Shown: in pieces, positions 50,981 through 60,159 of the stretch | Numbering within the stretch: the first letter of the stretch is position 1 | How the letters are laid out: each line of letters opens with the position of its first letter | Notes under the pieces: generated by a model | The model's input: the letters and a program-made list of their open reading frames with translations, nothing else | Database searches by the model: none | What the model was told of the DNA's origin: nothing | Assembly: GCF_013181195.1 (NCBI RefSeq) | Contig: NZ_SMZP01000007.1 | Span: forward strand, 248,001 to 312,000 | Reading direction: 5' to 3' | Source: Caulobacter sp. RHG1 | GTDB taxonomy: Bacteria > Pseudomonadota > Alphaproteobacteria > Caulobacterales > Caulobacteraceae | DNA length: 64,000 bases | Position numbers and translations under genes: made by a program

Positions 50981-51990
50981 ACCCCGCGCGCGATCGCTCG
51001 AGCCAGGCAGTCGCCGGCCGCCGAACCCAGGCGCGCGATGCGGCGCAGACGCTCGGTCTCGCCGAACGCGACCTCGCCCGAGGCGACTGCGAACACCACG
51101 TCGCCGTCGAAGGGCGTATGGGCCGGCCGCACGGCGCGGGAGAGGCCGTCCTGGGCCATCATCGCCAGGCGCTTGCACTCGGCGGGCGTCAGGGCGGCGT
51201 TGACCGCGACCACGGCCAGGGTGGTGTTGGCGCCCTGGGTCAGTCGCCCCTGCCCCGCCAGGCGGGAGTCATCGGGCATCGGCTCGATGGCGCTCTGCGG
51301 ACCGGTCGGGACGCGCCCTCCGAATTCGCCGTCGATCTCGAACGGCCAGGCCCAGAACGTCTGGCCGTCGGGCATGAAGACCGAGCCTACCGGATTGACC
51401 GCCGCCAGGGCCCCCACCATCAGGCCATCGCCGAGGTCCAGCGAGGCCGAGCCCAGCCCGCCCTTCACCAGACCCGCCCGCGCGCCACGACCGGCCCCGA
51501 CCGAGCCCAGCTCGAACGTCTCGCCAGCGGCGACCAGAGCATCCTGCCCCAGGCGACGGTAAGGAGGATCGACGCCCCAGGCCTTGTCGCCGCCATTGGC
51601 CAAGTCGTAGAGCACCGCGCCGCCCACGATCGGCGCGGTCGGCGCGCCGGGACGCACCGGAAAGCCTTCGCCCGCCGCCGAGAGCGCCGCGGTGACGCCG
51701 TCGGCCGCGCCTAGGCCAAACACGGAGCCGCCACTCAAGGTCAGGGCGTGCAGGCGGGCATAGCCGTTCTCAGGCGACAGGGTCTCGGTTTCACGCACGC
51801 CAGGACCGCCGCCGCGCACGTCGACGGCGGCGCTCCAGCCGCCGGGGAAGCGGGCCACGGTCACGCCGCTGGCCACAGCTTCGTCGGTGGCGTTGCCGAC
51901 CAGCAGCCCCGGGACGTCGGTGATCAGATTACGCGGACCGGGTCGAAGCAAGGCGGCGTCCTTCAAGGGATTCGGCGAGCGAAGCGGCAC
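50965..51990 (-). CDS. P1/S58-family (DmpA-like) N-terminal nucleophile peptidase
   Basis: This 341-residue member of the DmpA/BapA family is related to L-aminopeptidase D-esterase. Family features are NLITDVPGLLVGNATD, RGGGPGVRETETL, GGSVFGLGAADGV and ANTTLAVVAVNAALT. The Thr pair in NTT, about residue 256, is the expected cleavage and nucleophile position, where DmpA has Ser250. The GTG start at 51990 avoids overlap with the divergent amidase; a longer frame to 52095 is unlike the family. No signal peptide is seen. A cytoplasmic D- or beta-aminopeptidase role is possible. Confidence 0.85.
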   Translation of the reverse strand: MPLRSPNPLKDAALLRPGPRNLITDVPGLLVGNATDEAVASGVTVARFPGGWSAAVDVRGGGPGVRETETLSPENGYARLHALTLSGGSVFGLGAADGVTAALSAAGEGFPVRPGAPTAPIVGGAVLYDLANGGDKAWGVDPPYRRLGQDALVAAGETFELGSVGAGRGARAGLVKGGLGSASLDLGDGLMVGALAAVNPVGSVFMPDGQTFWAWPFEIDGEFGGRVPTGPQSAIEPMPDDSRLAGQGRLTQGANTTLAVVAVNAALTPAECKRLAMMAQDGLSRAVRPAHTPFDGDVVFAVASGEVAFGETERLRRIARLGSAAGDCLARAIARGVYLAR

Positions 51991-52028
51991 TCTAGCGGAA
52001 AGGCGTGCGGGCGCCCTAGGCTGGCGCC

Positions 52029-53414
52029 ATGAGCGATCTCGCCGACCTGACCGCCAGCGACCTTTCGAGCCTCTATCGCTCGGGCGAGACTTCACCGGTC
52101 GAGGCGACGCAGGCGGTGCTGGATCGTATCGACGCCTGGGAGCCTCAGCTCAACGCCCTCTGGGCGCTGGACGCCGAGCAGGCGCTGGCCGCGGCGCGCG
52201 CCTCGGAAGACCGCTGGCGCCGTGGCCAGCCAGTCAGCGCCCTGGACGGCGTCCCAGTCACCATCAAGGAACTGATCGCTACCAAGGGCGTGGCCAAGCC
52301 TCTGGGCTCCGCGGCTACCGAGCTGATCCCCGAACCCGTCGACGCCCCACCCGCCGCGCGGCTGCGCGAGGCTGGAGCCGTGATCCTGGCCAAGACCACC
52401 TCGCCGGACTTCGGCATGCTGTCCTCGGGCTTGTCGAGTTTCCACAGGCTGTCGCGCAATCCGTGGGACCTTTCGAAGACCCCCGGCGGGTCCAGTTCCG
52501 GCGCAGGGACAGCGGCGGCGGCCGGCTACGGACCGCTACACGTCGGCACCGACATTGGCGGCTCGATCCGCCTGCCGGCCGGTTGGTGCGGGGTCTACGG
52601 TTTCAAGCCCAGCAACGGCCGGGCGCCGATCGATCCGCCCTATATCGGCCGCTGCGCCGGACCGATGACCCGAACCGTCGCCGACGCGGCGCTGATGATG
52701 CGCGTGCTGTCCGCCCCCGACTGGCGCGATCACATGAGCCTACCGCCCTCGGACCTGGCCTGGGAGGCTCTGGACGTCGACCCGAAGGGCCTGCGGATCG
52801 GCCTGATGCTGGACGCCGGCGTCGGCGCGCCCGTCGAGCCCGAGGTCGCCGAAGCGGTGACGGCGGCGGCGAAGACTCTGGAAGCGGCCGGCGCCATTGT
52901 CGAACCCTTCACGCCGTTTTTGACTCGCGAGATGCTGGACGGCCTGGATCTTTTCTGGCGCACCCGGTCTCTCGCCGACCTATCGGCCCTGCCGCCCGAA
53001 CGCGCAGAACGCGCCCTGGCCTATATCCGCGCCTGGGCCGAAGCCGCGCGCGGCGCCGACGGGATCGCCGTCTATCAAGGCTTCAACCAGATCCAGCGGA
53101 TGCGCGAGGCCGGCGCCAAGGCTTTCCAGCCGTATGACTTCATGATCTCGCCGACCGCGCCGATGCCCGCCTTCGCAGCCGAGCTGCCATCGCCAACCAA
53201 TGACCCCGCCAGACCGTTCGAGCACATCGGCTTCACGGTGCCGTTCAACATGACCGAGCAGCCGGCCGCCTCGATCAATTGCGGCTACACGCGAGAAGGA
53301 CTTCCCATCGGCTTGCAGATCGTAGGCCGTCGCTTCGATGATCTGGGCGTGCTGCGCCTATCGGCGCTGTACGAGAAGCTGAGGCCGGCCCAGCGGCCCT
53401 GGCCCAAGCTCTAG
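52029..53414 (+). CDS. Amidase (amidase-signature family)
   Basis: This 461-residue amidase-signature enzyme has the Ser-cisSer-Lys triad: Lys in VPVTIKELIAT (about 79), the cis-Ser in GGSSSGAGTAAAA (about 155) and the nucleophile Ser in GTDIGGSIRLPAG (about 179). It hydrolyses amides of unknown identity. There is no signal peptide. It is divergent from the DmpA-like peptidase with 38 bases between starts, which suggests shared control. Confidence 0.92.
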   Translation: MSDLADLTASDLSSLYRSGETSPVEATQAVLDRIDAWEPQLNALWALDAEQALAAARASEDRWRRGQPVSALDGVPVTIKELIATKGVAKPLGSAATELIPEPVDAPPAARLREAGAVILAKTTSPDFGMLSSGLSSFHRLSRNPWDLSKTPGGSSSGAGTAAAAGYGPLHVGTDIGGSIRLPAGWCGVYGFKPSNGRAPIDPPYIGRCAGPMTRTVADAALMMRVLSAPDWRDHMSLPPSDLAWEALDVDPKGLRIGLMLDAGVGAPVEPEVAEAVTAAAKTLEAAGAIVEPFTPFLTREMLDGLDLFWRTRSLADLSALPPERAERALAYIRAWAEAARGADGIAVYQGFNQIQRMREAGAKAFQPYDFMISPTAPMPAFAAELPSPTNDPARPFEHIGFTVPFNMTEQPAASINCGYTREGLPIGLQIVGRRFDDLGVLRLSALYEKLRPAQRPWPKL

Positions 53415-53659
53415 GCGGCCAGCCGGTCGTTGGACGAAGCGGGCTCGAAGCGCTCGGCGCGCCAGCGGCCGCAATAGGCGCCGGCGGCGTCATGGACCCG
53501 GATCTCGCTCTCGCAGCCCCGCACGGCCATGCGCGCCGCGAAGAACCGCGCCCGGCGCTCGGCCGTCTCGAAGCTGGCGACGACGGCGATCAACTCACCG
53601 TCCTCGACGCCCAGGCGCCAGCCGTCGCAGGTGGGTTCGATACGAAGAATATAGGGCAC
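53411..53659 (-). CDS. Small conserved protein, DUF2188-like
   Basis: This 82-residue protein begins PYILRIEPTCDGWRLGVED after the initiator and ends with PASSNDRLAA. The WRLGVEDGELIAVVASFETAERRAR segment, near residues 13-37, resembles short DUF2188-type proteins. The function is unknown. The GTG at 53659 has GGTGA upstream; the longer frame from 53866 is GC-rich shadow sequence. The stop overlaps the amidase stop by 4 bases. Confidence 0.65.
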   Translation of the reverse strand: MPYILRIEPTCDGWRLGVEDGELIAVVASFETAERRARFFAARMAVRGCESEIRVHDAAGAYCGRWRAERFEPASSNDRLAA

Positions 53660-53738
53660 GCGATCACCGTTCGAGCGTCGCGAATGTGGCGACGGGATGG
53701 CAACGTGCGATGCGCCCGCGTCGTTCCCGTCGCCATCT

Positions 53739-56075
53739 TCAGACTTTGCGCGCGCGCTCCAGGATCGCGCCGATGCGCCGCGCCAACTGGTCGATGGCGA
53801 AGGGCTTGGTGATGATCTCCATGCCGTCGTCCAGGAACGCGGCCTGGTCTGCAGCCTGCTCCGCATAGCCGGTCATGAACAGGATCGGCAGACCGGGACG
53901 GCCCTCGCGGGCGATCTCGGCCAGCTGACGGCCATTCAGCCCCGGCAGGCCGACGTCGCTGATCATCAGGTCGATCGCACGGGAGGACTGCAGGATCGGC
54001 GTGGCGTCCCGGCCGCTCTCGGTCTCGATGGCGTTGTAGCCCAGCTCCTCCAGAACCTGGACCACCAGGAGACGCACGCCCGGATCGTCCTCGACCACCA
54101 GCACCGTCTCCCCGGCGCCGGCGTGAATCACGCCCTCGCCATCGTCGACAGCCTGCTCAAGCTCTCCTCGGTGGCGCGGCAGGAAAAGACGGATCGTGGT
54201 GCCGGCCCCCTCGCGGCTCTGGATGTCGATGTGGCCGCGCGACTGCTGCACGAAGCCATAGATCATCGACAGGCCCAGGCCCGTGCCCTGCCCCAGCGGC
54301 TTGGTCGTGAAGAACGGGTCGAAGACCTTGCCCAGCACGTCCGGCGCCATGCCCAGGCCCGTGTCTGTAACGCGGATCTCGACATAGTCGCCCGGCGTGG
54401 CGTGATCGCTCTTGCTTAGCTCGGCTGCCGAAAGCTGGACGTTGCGCGCGGCGATGGTCAGTCGCCCGCCACGGGGCATGGCGTCTCGCGCGTTGATCGC
54501 CAAATTCAGAATGGCGCTTTCCAGCTGATTGTCGTCGGCCACGGCGGTCCAGACATCGTCAGCCACCTCGGTCGCCAGCCGCACCTGTTCGCCCAGGGTT
54601 CGGTTGAGCAGGTCTTCCATCGACCCGACCAGCGTCCTCACGTCCAGCGGACGGCTATCCAGCGACTGACGGCGCGAGAAGGCCAGCAGGCGGTGAGTCA
54701 GGGCCGCTGCGCGCTGGCCCGACTGCATCGCCGCCTCCAAGAAGCGATCGGCGTCCTCCATCCGTCCTTCAGCCAGGCGCCGGCGCACCATGTCGATGCC
54801 GCCCAGGATGCCGGTCAGCATATTGTTGAAATCGTGAGCCAGGCCGCCGGTGAGCTGGCCCACGGCCTCCATCTTCTGGCTCTGGCGAAGTTGATCCTCA
54901 AGCGCCTTGCGCTGCGTGACGTCGCGCCCGACGGCGTAGATGAACTCGCCCTCGACGACCGCCGTCCAGTTGATGCAGCGATAGTCGCCGTCCTTGGCTC
55001 GCACCCGGCAGTCGAAGTCGGCCACCGAGCCTCCGTCGCGGATCCCGGCGGTCTGCGCCACCGCGTCGTCCCAATCGTCCGGATGCACCAGGCCGCCCAT
55101 GGTCACGCCCACCAGATCGGCGGCGTCGTAGCCCAGCAGCTGCGTCCAGGCCGGATTGATCGCCCGATAGATGCCGTCGCGCCCGGAAATGCTGAGCAGG
55201 TCGCGTGACAGGTTCCAGATCCTGTCGCGCTCCTGGGTGCTGACCTCGATCCGCGCTTCCAGGGCCGCGGCCAGGGCGCGAAGCCGGGACTCAGCCTGTT
55301 TGGTCGCCGTGACGTCATAGATCGCGCCGATGAAGCTGATCCCGCCGGTGGGCGCGGCCTGGTATTCGCCGCGACAGGCTAGCCAACGCTCCTCGCCGGT
55401 GTCGGCGCGAGCGATGCGGAACTCATGGACGGTGGGGCCCAGCGGCGTCTGGTCCTCACGCCCGCTGATCAACGGCGGGTCGCCGGGCCGCACGACCGCA
55501 TTGATGGTCCGCACCGGCAGGCTGTGGGCGGCGTGAAGACCCAGCAAGCGGCAGAACTCGTCGGAGACATCGACCGTGCCGAAGCCACTGAGATATTGGA
55601 AGGTGCCGATGCCGCCGGCCGCCTGGGCGATCCGCAGGCGTTCTTCGACCCGCTTCTGGTCGGTGATGTCGGCCAGCACCCCAGAGAAGCGGACCGGTCG
55701 TTCCTCGGCGTCCAGGTAGGTGCGGCCGCGAGCCGACACCCATCGGATGTCTCCGTCGACCACGACGCGATAGTCCCGGCTGAAGACCTCGGCGCCGTTC
55801 AAGGCGCCGGCTACGGCGATCTTCAGCCGCATGCGATCGGGTGCGAAGACGGTTTCGAAGAACGATGAGGTCGGCAAGCCGAGCGCAGCGGCGGCCGGAT
55901 CCAGGCCATACAGGCTGGCGAAGCGGGCGTCGGCGACCACGCGGGCGCTGGCGATATCCCATTCCCAGGCCCCGACCGCGCCCGCGCCCGCGGCCATCTG
56001 GGCGATACGCAGCCGTTCGCGGGCTGCGGCCGGTTCGCGGGCGTCGCTGGATACTGTGTCGACAAGCTGCGTCAT
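53739..56075 (-). CDS. PAS-domain hybrid histidine kinase
   Basis: This 778-residue kinase has three PAS/PAC domains (about 28-140, 145-265, 290-400). A HisKA domain follows with the phospho-accepting His in GGLAHDFNNMLTGI (about 412), then an HATPase with NLAINARDAMPRGG and DTGLGMAPDV. A C-terminal receiver has its Asp in MISDVGLPG (about 706) and KPFAI. There is no membrane helix, so it is a soluble sensor. It lies 48 bases downstream of the CheC gene on the same strand and may join the chemosensory system. Confidence 0.93.
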   Translation of the reverse strand: MTQLVDTVSSDAREPAAARERLRIAQMAAGAGAVGAWEWDIASARVVADARFASLYGLDPAAAALGLPTSSFFETVFAPDRMRLKIAVAGALNGAEVFSRDYRVVVDGDIRWVSARGRTYLDAEERPVRFSGVLADITDQKRVEERLRIAQAAGGIGTFQYLSGFGTVDVSDEFCRLLGLHAAHSLPVRTINAVVRPGDPPLISGREDQTPLGPTVHEFRIARADTGEERWLACRGEYQAAPTGGISFIGAIYDVTATKQAESRLRALAAALEARIEVSTQERDRIWNLSRDLLSISGRDGIYRAINPAWTQLLGYDAADLVGVTMGGLVHPDDWDDAVAQTAGIRDGGSVADFDCRVRAKDGDYRCINWTAVVEGEFIYAVGRDVTQRKALEDQLRQSQKMEAVGQLTGGLAHDFNNMLTGILGGIDMVRRRLAEGRMEDADRFLEAAMQSGQRAAALTHRLLAFSRRQSLDSRPLDVRTLVGSMEDLLNRTLGEQVRLATEVADDVWTAVADDNQLESAILNLAINARDAMPRGGRLTIAARNVQLSAAELSKSDHATPGDYVEIRVTDTGLGMAPDVLGKVFDPFFTTKPLGQGTGLGLSMIYGFVQQSRGHIDIQSREGAGTTIRLFLPRHRGELEQAVDDGEGVIHAGAGETVLVVEDDPGVRLLVVQVLEELGYNAIETESGRDATPILQSSRAIDLMISDVGLPGLNGRQLAEIAREGRPGLPILFMTGYAEQAADQAAFLDDGMEIITKPFAIDQLARRIGAILERARKV

Positions 56076-56123
56076 GACGCGGTCAGAACGCCAAGCTGGG
56101 CAATAGGTTCAGTCCCCGGATCA

Positions 56124-56762
56124 TCAGCCGATATCGCCCGCTACGCGCTCGATGAAATCGTGGATCAGAGCCCGCAGCGCCTGCAGCGACGGCAGATCCA
56201 TCAGCATGGCGATATAGCCGCGGATATCGCGGTCGTTGATCGCGAAGTTGATATAGAGAAACAGCACCACGCCGCCGTCCGCATGCTGGCCCGACAGGCT
56301 GAACAGCGCCTCGCCGTCACCGCGCATCACCTGCGGCAACGACATCTGCAGCGGCTTCTTCAACATGTTGGCCATGGTCGCCAGGCAGCTGTTGAGAACG
56401 ACATTGCCGGTCTCGACCAGCGCCTCATCCTCCATCTCGGCGGCCTCGCCCACGGACAGCGCGCCCCCGGTGACCGCATGGACCAGGGCCATGCTGTTGG
56501 CCTGCGGGAAGATCAGCAGCGCCCGCCCCGAAAACACGCCCTCGAAGTCCTGGCGCACGGCGACCAGTTCGCCGTTCTCGCGCTCACGGATCAGGGTCGC
56601 CGCCCCTTCCCGGCTGACGACCTCGACCGACGGCACCGACAGCAGAACCTGTTCGCCCACCATCTTGCGCAGGCTGCTGGCCGCCCGGCTGACGCCGATA
56701 TTGACCAGCTCGGTCAGCGCATCGCGCTCGAGTTCTTCCAGGAAGACGGCGTGCAGGCTCAT
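56124..56762 (-). CDS. cheC: CheC-type chemotaxis phosphatase
   Basis: This 212-residue protein dephosphorylates CheY-P in the CheC/CheX/FliY fold. Two active-site motifs are seen. The first, DALTELVN with a Pro exactly 22 residues later (LSVP), fits [DS]x3Ex2N-x22-P fully. The second, ALVETGN with SLP at the same spacing, has Glu in place of the leading Asp/Ser. This is the two-site CheC pattern. Its ATG overlaps the CheY stop. No cheD is seen in the window. Confidence 0.85.
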   Translation of the reverse strand: MSLHAVFLEELERDALTELVNIGVSRAASSLRKMVGEQVLLSVPSVEVVSREGAATLIRERENGELVAVRQDFEGVFSGRALLIFPQANSMALVHAVTGGALSVGEAAEMEDEALVETGNVVLNSCLATMANMLKKPLQMSLPQVMRGDGEALFSLSGQHADGGVVLFLYINFAINDRDIRGYIAMLMDLPSLQALRALIHDFIERVAGDIG

Positions 56763-57142
56763 CGGCCGGCCGAACGCAGACGCAGGGCCGCGCCCGAGAC
56801 GAAGCCGCGCATGCCGTCTTCCGTCACCGGCTTGGCGATGAAGGCGGCGTTGGCGGCGCGGGCGCGGGCGATGATCTCGTCCTGGACATTGGCGGTGGCC
56901 ACCGCGATCGGCATGTCGGGGAAGCGGCCGCGCAGTTCCTCGGCCAGCTCCAGGCCGTCGCGGCCGGGCATGTTGAAATCGAGGATGACCAGGTCGATCT
57001 GCTCGCTGTCGAACAGGGCGATCGCCTCGTCGGCCCCGCTGGCCTCAAGCCGCCGCCATTCGGGTTGCAAGGCCGCGAGGGTCTTGCCAACCACGATGCG
57101 GGCCAGCTTGCTATCATCGACGATCAGAACCGTCGTCACCAT
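56759..57142 (-). CDS. CheY-like single-domain response regulator
   Basis: This 127-residue receiver domain has the acidic pair in VLIVDDSKLAR, the phospho-Asp in LVILDFNMPGRDG (about residue 53), the Thr/Ser position in VATANVQ, and Lys in FIAKPVTEDG. There is no output domain. ATG 57142 has GGAGAGG upstream; an extension to 57187 is out of place. It lies between the STAS gene and cheC and is the probable target of CheC. Confidence 0.92.
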   Translation of the reverse strand: MVTTVLIVDDSKLARIVVGKTLAALQPEWRRLEASGADEAIALFDSEQIDLVILDFNMPGRDGLELAEELRGRFPDMPIAVATANVQDEIIARARAANAAFIAKPVTEDGMRGFVSGAALRLRSAGR

Positions 57143-57188
57143 GTATGCCTCTCCAACAAGCCGCGTCCGAGGACGACGGCGAAACACT

Positions 57189-57452
57189 CTAGACCTTGGG
57201 CCGGCCCGCTGTCGCGCTCCGCGCCAGGGCGGGGATCAACAAGGACGCCAGAAAGGGCTCGGCCGGCTGTCCCACGATTGGGACGCCGAACGCCAGGATC
57301 GCCTGGACGACCGCCGAATGCAGGCTTTCGCATGCCGAAACGTCGAGGGTCGCGCCCGGCGACTCGTGTAGCAGCGCCGCCAGGGGCTCGGCGTCCTCTA
57401 CCCGACAATGGCCCTGCAGGGCGATGACGTCGCCGTCGCGGATGATGTTCAT
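57189..57452 (-). CDS. STAS-domain protein in the chemosensory operon
   Basis: This 87-residue protein resembles a STAS domain (MNIIRDGDVIALQGHCRVEDAE and TLDVSACESLHSAVVQAILAFG, residues 1-22 and 35-56). STAS proteins often carry a phosphorylatable Ser/Thr and bind kinases; here Ser in CESLHSAV is the likely site. The ATG overlaps the CheA stop by 4 bases. It might be an accessory phospho-sink or scaffold. Its partner is unknown. Confidence 0.75.
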   Translation of the reverse strand: MNIIRDGDVIALQGHCRVEDAEPLAALLHESPGATLDVSACESLHSAVVQAILAFGVPIVGQPAEPFLASLLIPALARSATAGRPKV

Positions 57453-59332
57453 GCCAGCAGCTCCGCCAGATCCAGCACCAGCAGCACCGCGCCGTCGGCG
57501 TCCAGGGTAGAGCCGACCACGCCCTGCGCGCCAGCCAGGAGGCCGGTCATGGGCCTGACCACGGCGTCGGTGCGGCTCAGCACCGCGTCGACCGCGAACC
57601 CGACCAACTCTCCGTCCGCCCAGGCCACGACCACGCGGCGCGGGCCAGAGGCGTCCGGCGACGAGGCTCCGCCCACGGCCTGGCCCAGTTCGATCAGCGG
57701 CACGACCTGGTCGCGCAGCACGAAGGCGTGGCCGGCGCGGATCGGGATCAGGCTTGCGCTCTCCACGCGGGCGACCTCGACCACGCTCTCCAGCGGCAGG
57801 CCGAAGCGCTCGGCGCCGCACGCCACCACCATCAGCTTGGCCAGCACGGCGCGGATCGGCAGGGTCATGCGCACGGTGGTCCCGGCCCCGGCGCGGCTTT
57901 CGACCTCGACCTGGCCGCCCAGCCGCGTGACGCCCGCCCGCACGGCGTCCATGCCCACGCCACGTCCGGAGACGGCGCTGACCGTATCACGGGTCGAGAA
58001 ACCCGGGCGGAAGATCAGGTCGACGATGTCTGCGTCGCTCATGACCGCGTCGACGGCGATCAGACCTCGCGCCTCGGCGCGGGCGCGCACGCGAGCGGGA
58101 TCGACCCCGGCCCCGTCGTCGGCGACCTCCAGCACGACCTGGTCGCCCTCGGTGCGGGCCGACAGGCGGATGGTCGCCTCGGCGGGCTTGCCAGCCGCCG
58201 AGCGGGCCTCGGCGCTCTCGACGCCATGGTCGGCCGCGTTGCGCAGCACGTGCAGCAAGGGCTCGAACAGGCCATCGACAACGGCCTTGTCGACCTCGAC
58301 CTCGCCGCCGGCAATCTCCAGCGAGACGGGCTTGCCCAAGGCGGCGGCGGTCTCGCGCACTAGCCGGGGGAAGCGTCCGAACAGCGGCGCCAGCGGGGTC
58401 ATCCGCGCCTGTCCGACCGTGGTGTGCAGCGCCTCCACCAGACGATCCAGCTCCAGGCGGCGAGCGCGAAGAGCCAGCCCCAGCGCCTGCCCGCCCACCA
58501 GCCGCTCGACCTGGTCGGCCAGCTCGGCTAACCCGCCCTTGGCCACCACCAGTTGGTCGGCCAGCTCGGCAAGGTGGTCGATCCGCTCGGCGTCCACCCG
58601 CACGGTGCGCCGCGCAGGCTCGGCGTCCGTCGGGACGGACGGCGCGATCGTCGCCAGCGCCACCTGATCGCGCACCAGCCGAAGCGCGGCCTCGACCCTG
58701 GACAGATCAGCCGTCGACAGGGCCTCGATGACGAGGTTGCAGCGGAACGGATCGTAGAGCACGTGATCGTTGACCGGCTCGGCCAGCGACACGCGCAGAT
58801 CGGCAAGCTCGGGCACGGCGGCGATCACGGCCAAGGGATCATCGCCCGAAAAATAGCTGTCGGCGCGCGGCGTGTAGCGGATGGCGACCCCTGATCGCCC
58901 GGTGAAGAGGCCGGCGCCGTCCCAATCGCTCGCCAGGGCCCGCGGGGTCTGCGTCTCGCCGTCTCCCCCCAGATGCACGATCAGCCGCGCGGCGACCGTC
59001 TCGGCGTCGGCCGGCAGCGCACCGCCGACCTCCAGCGCATCCAGCCAGCGATCGACCTGATCGATCGTCTCCACCAAGGCCGGAAAGCGCGCCGCGCCGT
59101 CCTCGCCGTTGCGCAGGGCGCCCAGCAGGTCCTCGGCGACATGCAGCACCTGCCCCATCGGCCGGAAGCCGAGCAAATCCGCCGACCCCTTCAGGGTGTG
59201 GACGGCGCGAAAGCAACGCTCCAGCCGCGCCGGATCCCTTGCGCCGCGATGCAGGGCGGCCAGCTCGACGCCGGCCTCCAGAGTCTGCTCGCGGCCTTCG
59301 ACCAAAAACTGCGCCAGGAGTTCGTCGATCAC
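57449..59332 (-). CDS. cheA: Chemotaxis histidine kinase CheA
   Basis: This 627-residue kinase has an HPt domain with the phospho-His in AVHTLKGSADLLG (about 44), a P2-like segment (about 170-250), a dimerisation region, and an ATPase with LLHVLRNAADHGVE (N-box), DDGAGVD and GRGVGMDAV. A C-terminal CheW-like domain follows. GTG 59332 is chosen because GGGAGG lies 7 bases upstream and it overlaps the CheR stop (GTGA); a longer frame to 59431 would extend into cheR. It is shorter than many CheA proteins but complete. Confidence 0.95.
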   Translation of the reverse strand: MIDELLAQFLVEGREQTLEAGVELAALHRGARDPARLERCFRAVHTLKGSADLLGFRPMGQVLHVAEDLLGALRNGEDGAARFPALVETIDQVDRWLDALEVGGALPADAETVAARLIVHLGGDGETQTPRALASDWDGAGLFTGRSGVAIRYTPRADSYFSGDDPLAVIAAVPELADLRVSLAEPVNDHVLYDPFRCNLVIEALSTADLSRVEAALRLVRDQVALATIAPSVPTDAEPARRTVRVDAERIDHLAELADQLVVAKGGLAELADQVERLVGGQALGLALRARRLELDRLVEALHTTVGQARMTPLAPLFGRFPRLVRETAAALGKPVSLEIAGGEVEVDKAVVDGLFEPLLHVLRNAADHGVESAEARSAAGKPAEATIRLSARTEGDQVVLEVADDGAGVDPARVRARAEARGLIAVDAVMSDADIVDLIFRPGFSTRDTVSAVSGRGVGMDAVRAGVTRLGGQVEVESRAGAGTTVRMTLPIRAVLAKLMVVACGAERFGLPLESVVEVARVESASLIPIRAGHAFVLRDQVVPLIELGQAVGGASSPDASGPRRVVVAWADGELVGFAVDAVLSRTDAVVRPMTGLLAGAQGVVGSTLDADGAVLLVLDLAELLA

Positions 59333-60159
59333 GACGGGCCTCCCGGTCGCTGGAAGACGATCGCTTCCTCGAAGCGGCGGGAGACGAAACGGTCGTCGAT
59401 CCGGCTCATGGACTCGGTGTGGCCAAGACACAGATAGCCGCCGGGAACCAGCCGATCATACAGGTTGGCCGCCGCAGCCTCGCGCGAGGCGTCGTCGAAA
59501 TAGATCAGCACGTTGCGGCAGAAGATGATGTCGAACACGCCCTGCTCGCTCAAGCCGGCGGTCTCCATCAGGTTGGCGGGGGTGAAGGTCACAGACTCGC
59601 GCAGGTCGTCGATGATCTTCCAGCGATGACGCTTCAACGGCTCGAAATAGGCGTCGCGCACGGAGGCCGGCAGACGCGACAACGCCCTCTCGGCATAGAC
59701 CCCGGCGCGGGCGGCCTCCAGCGCCTGACTGTCGATATCCGAGCCGACGATCTCGATATTGTAGGCGTCGACCATCCGCCAGTTTTCCAGCAGCCACAGA
59801 GCGATGGAATAGGGCTCCTCGCCGGTCGAACACGGCGCCGACCAGATCCGCACCTTGTCGCCGGGCCGACGGGTCGAGACGATGTCGGGCAGCAGCGCAC
59901 GACCCAGACAGGCCAGCTGGTGCTCCTCGCGATAGAAATAGGTCTCGTTGACGGTGAAGGCGTTGATCAGGGCCTGACGCTCGGAGGCGTCGGTCCGCAA
60001 CCGCGCGAAGTAATCGCCGACATCGTGGCTTCCGGTCGCCGCCAGCCGCTCGGCGGCCCGTCGCTCGATATAGTAGCGCTTGGCGTCGCCGAACCACATG
60101 CCGGTGCGCCGGTAAAGGTGCTCGCGGAAGCGGTCGATGTCCCCGTCGGTGAAGGTCAT
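59329..60159 (-). CDS. cheR: Chemoreceptor methyltransferase CheR
   Basis: This SAM-dependent glutamate methyltransferase of 276 residues has the N-terminal helical domain, the VNETYFYRE motif, the SAM loop RIWSAPCSTGEEPYS near residue 100-115, DIDSQAL, and FCRNVLIYFD. It modifies receptor glutamates for adaptation. The start overlaps the CheB stop by 4 bases and the stop overlaps CheA. Confidence 0.95.
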   Translation of the reverse strand: MTFTDGDIDRFREHLYRRTGMWFGDAKRYYIERRAAERLAATGSHDVGDYFARLRTDASERQALINAFTVNETYFYREEHQLACLGRALLPDIVSTRRPGDKVRIWSAPCSTGEEPYSIALWLLENWRMVDAYNIEIVGSDIDSQALEAARAGVYAERALSRLPASVRDAYFEPLKRHRWKIIDDLRESVTFTPANLMETAGLSEQGVFDIIFCRNVLIYFDDASREAAAANLYDRLVPGGYLCLGHTESMSRIDDRFVSRRFEEAIVFQRPGGPS

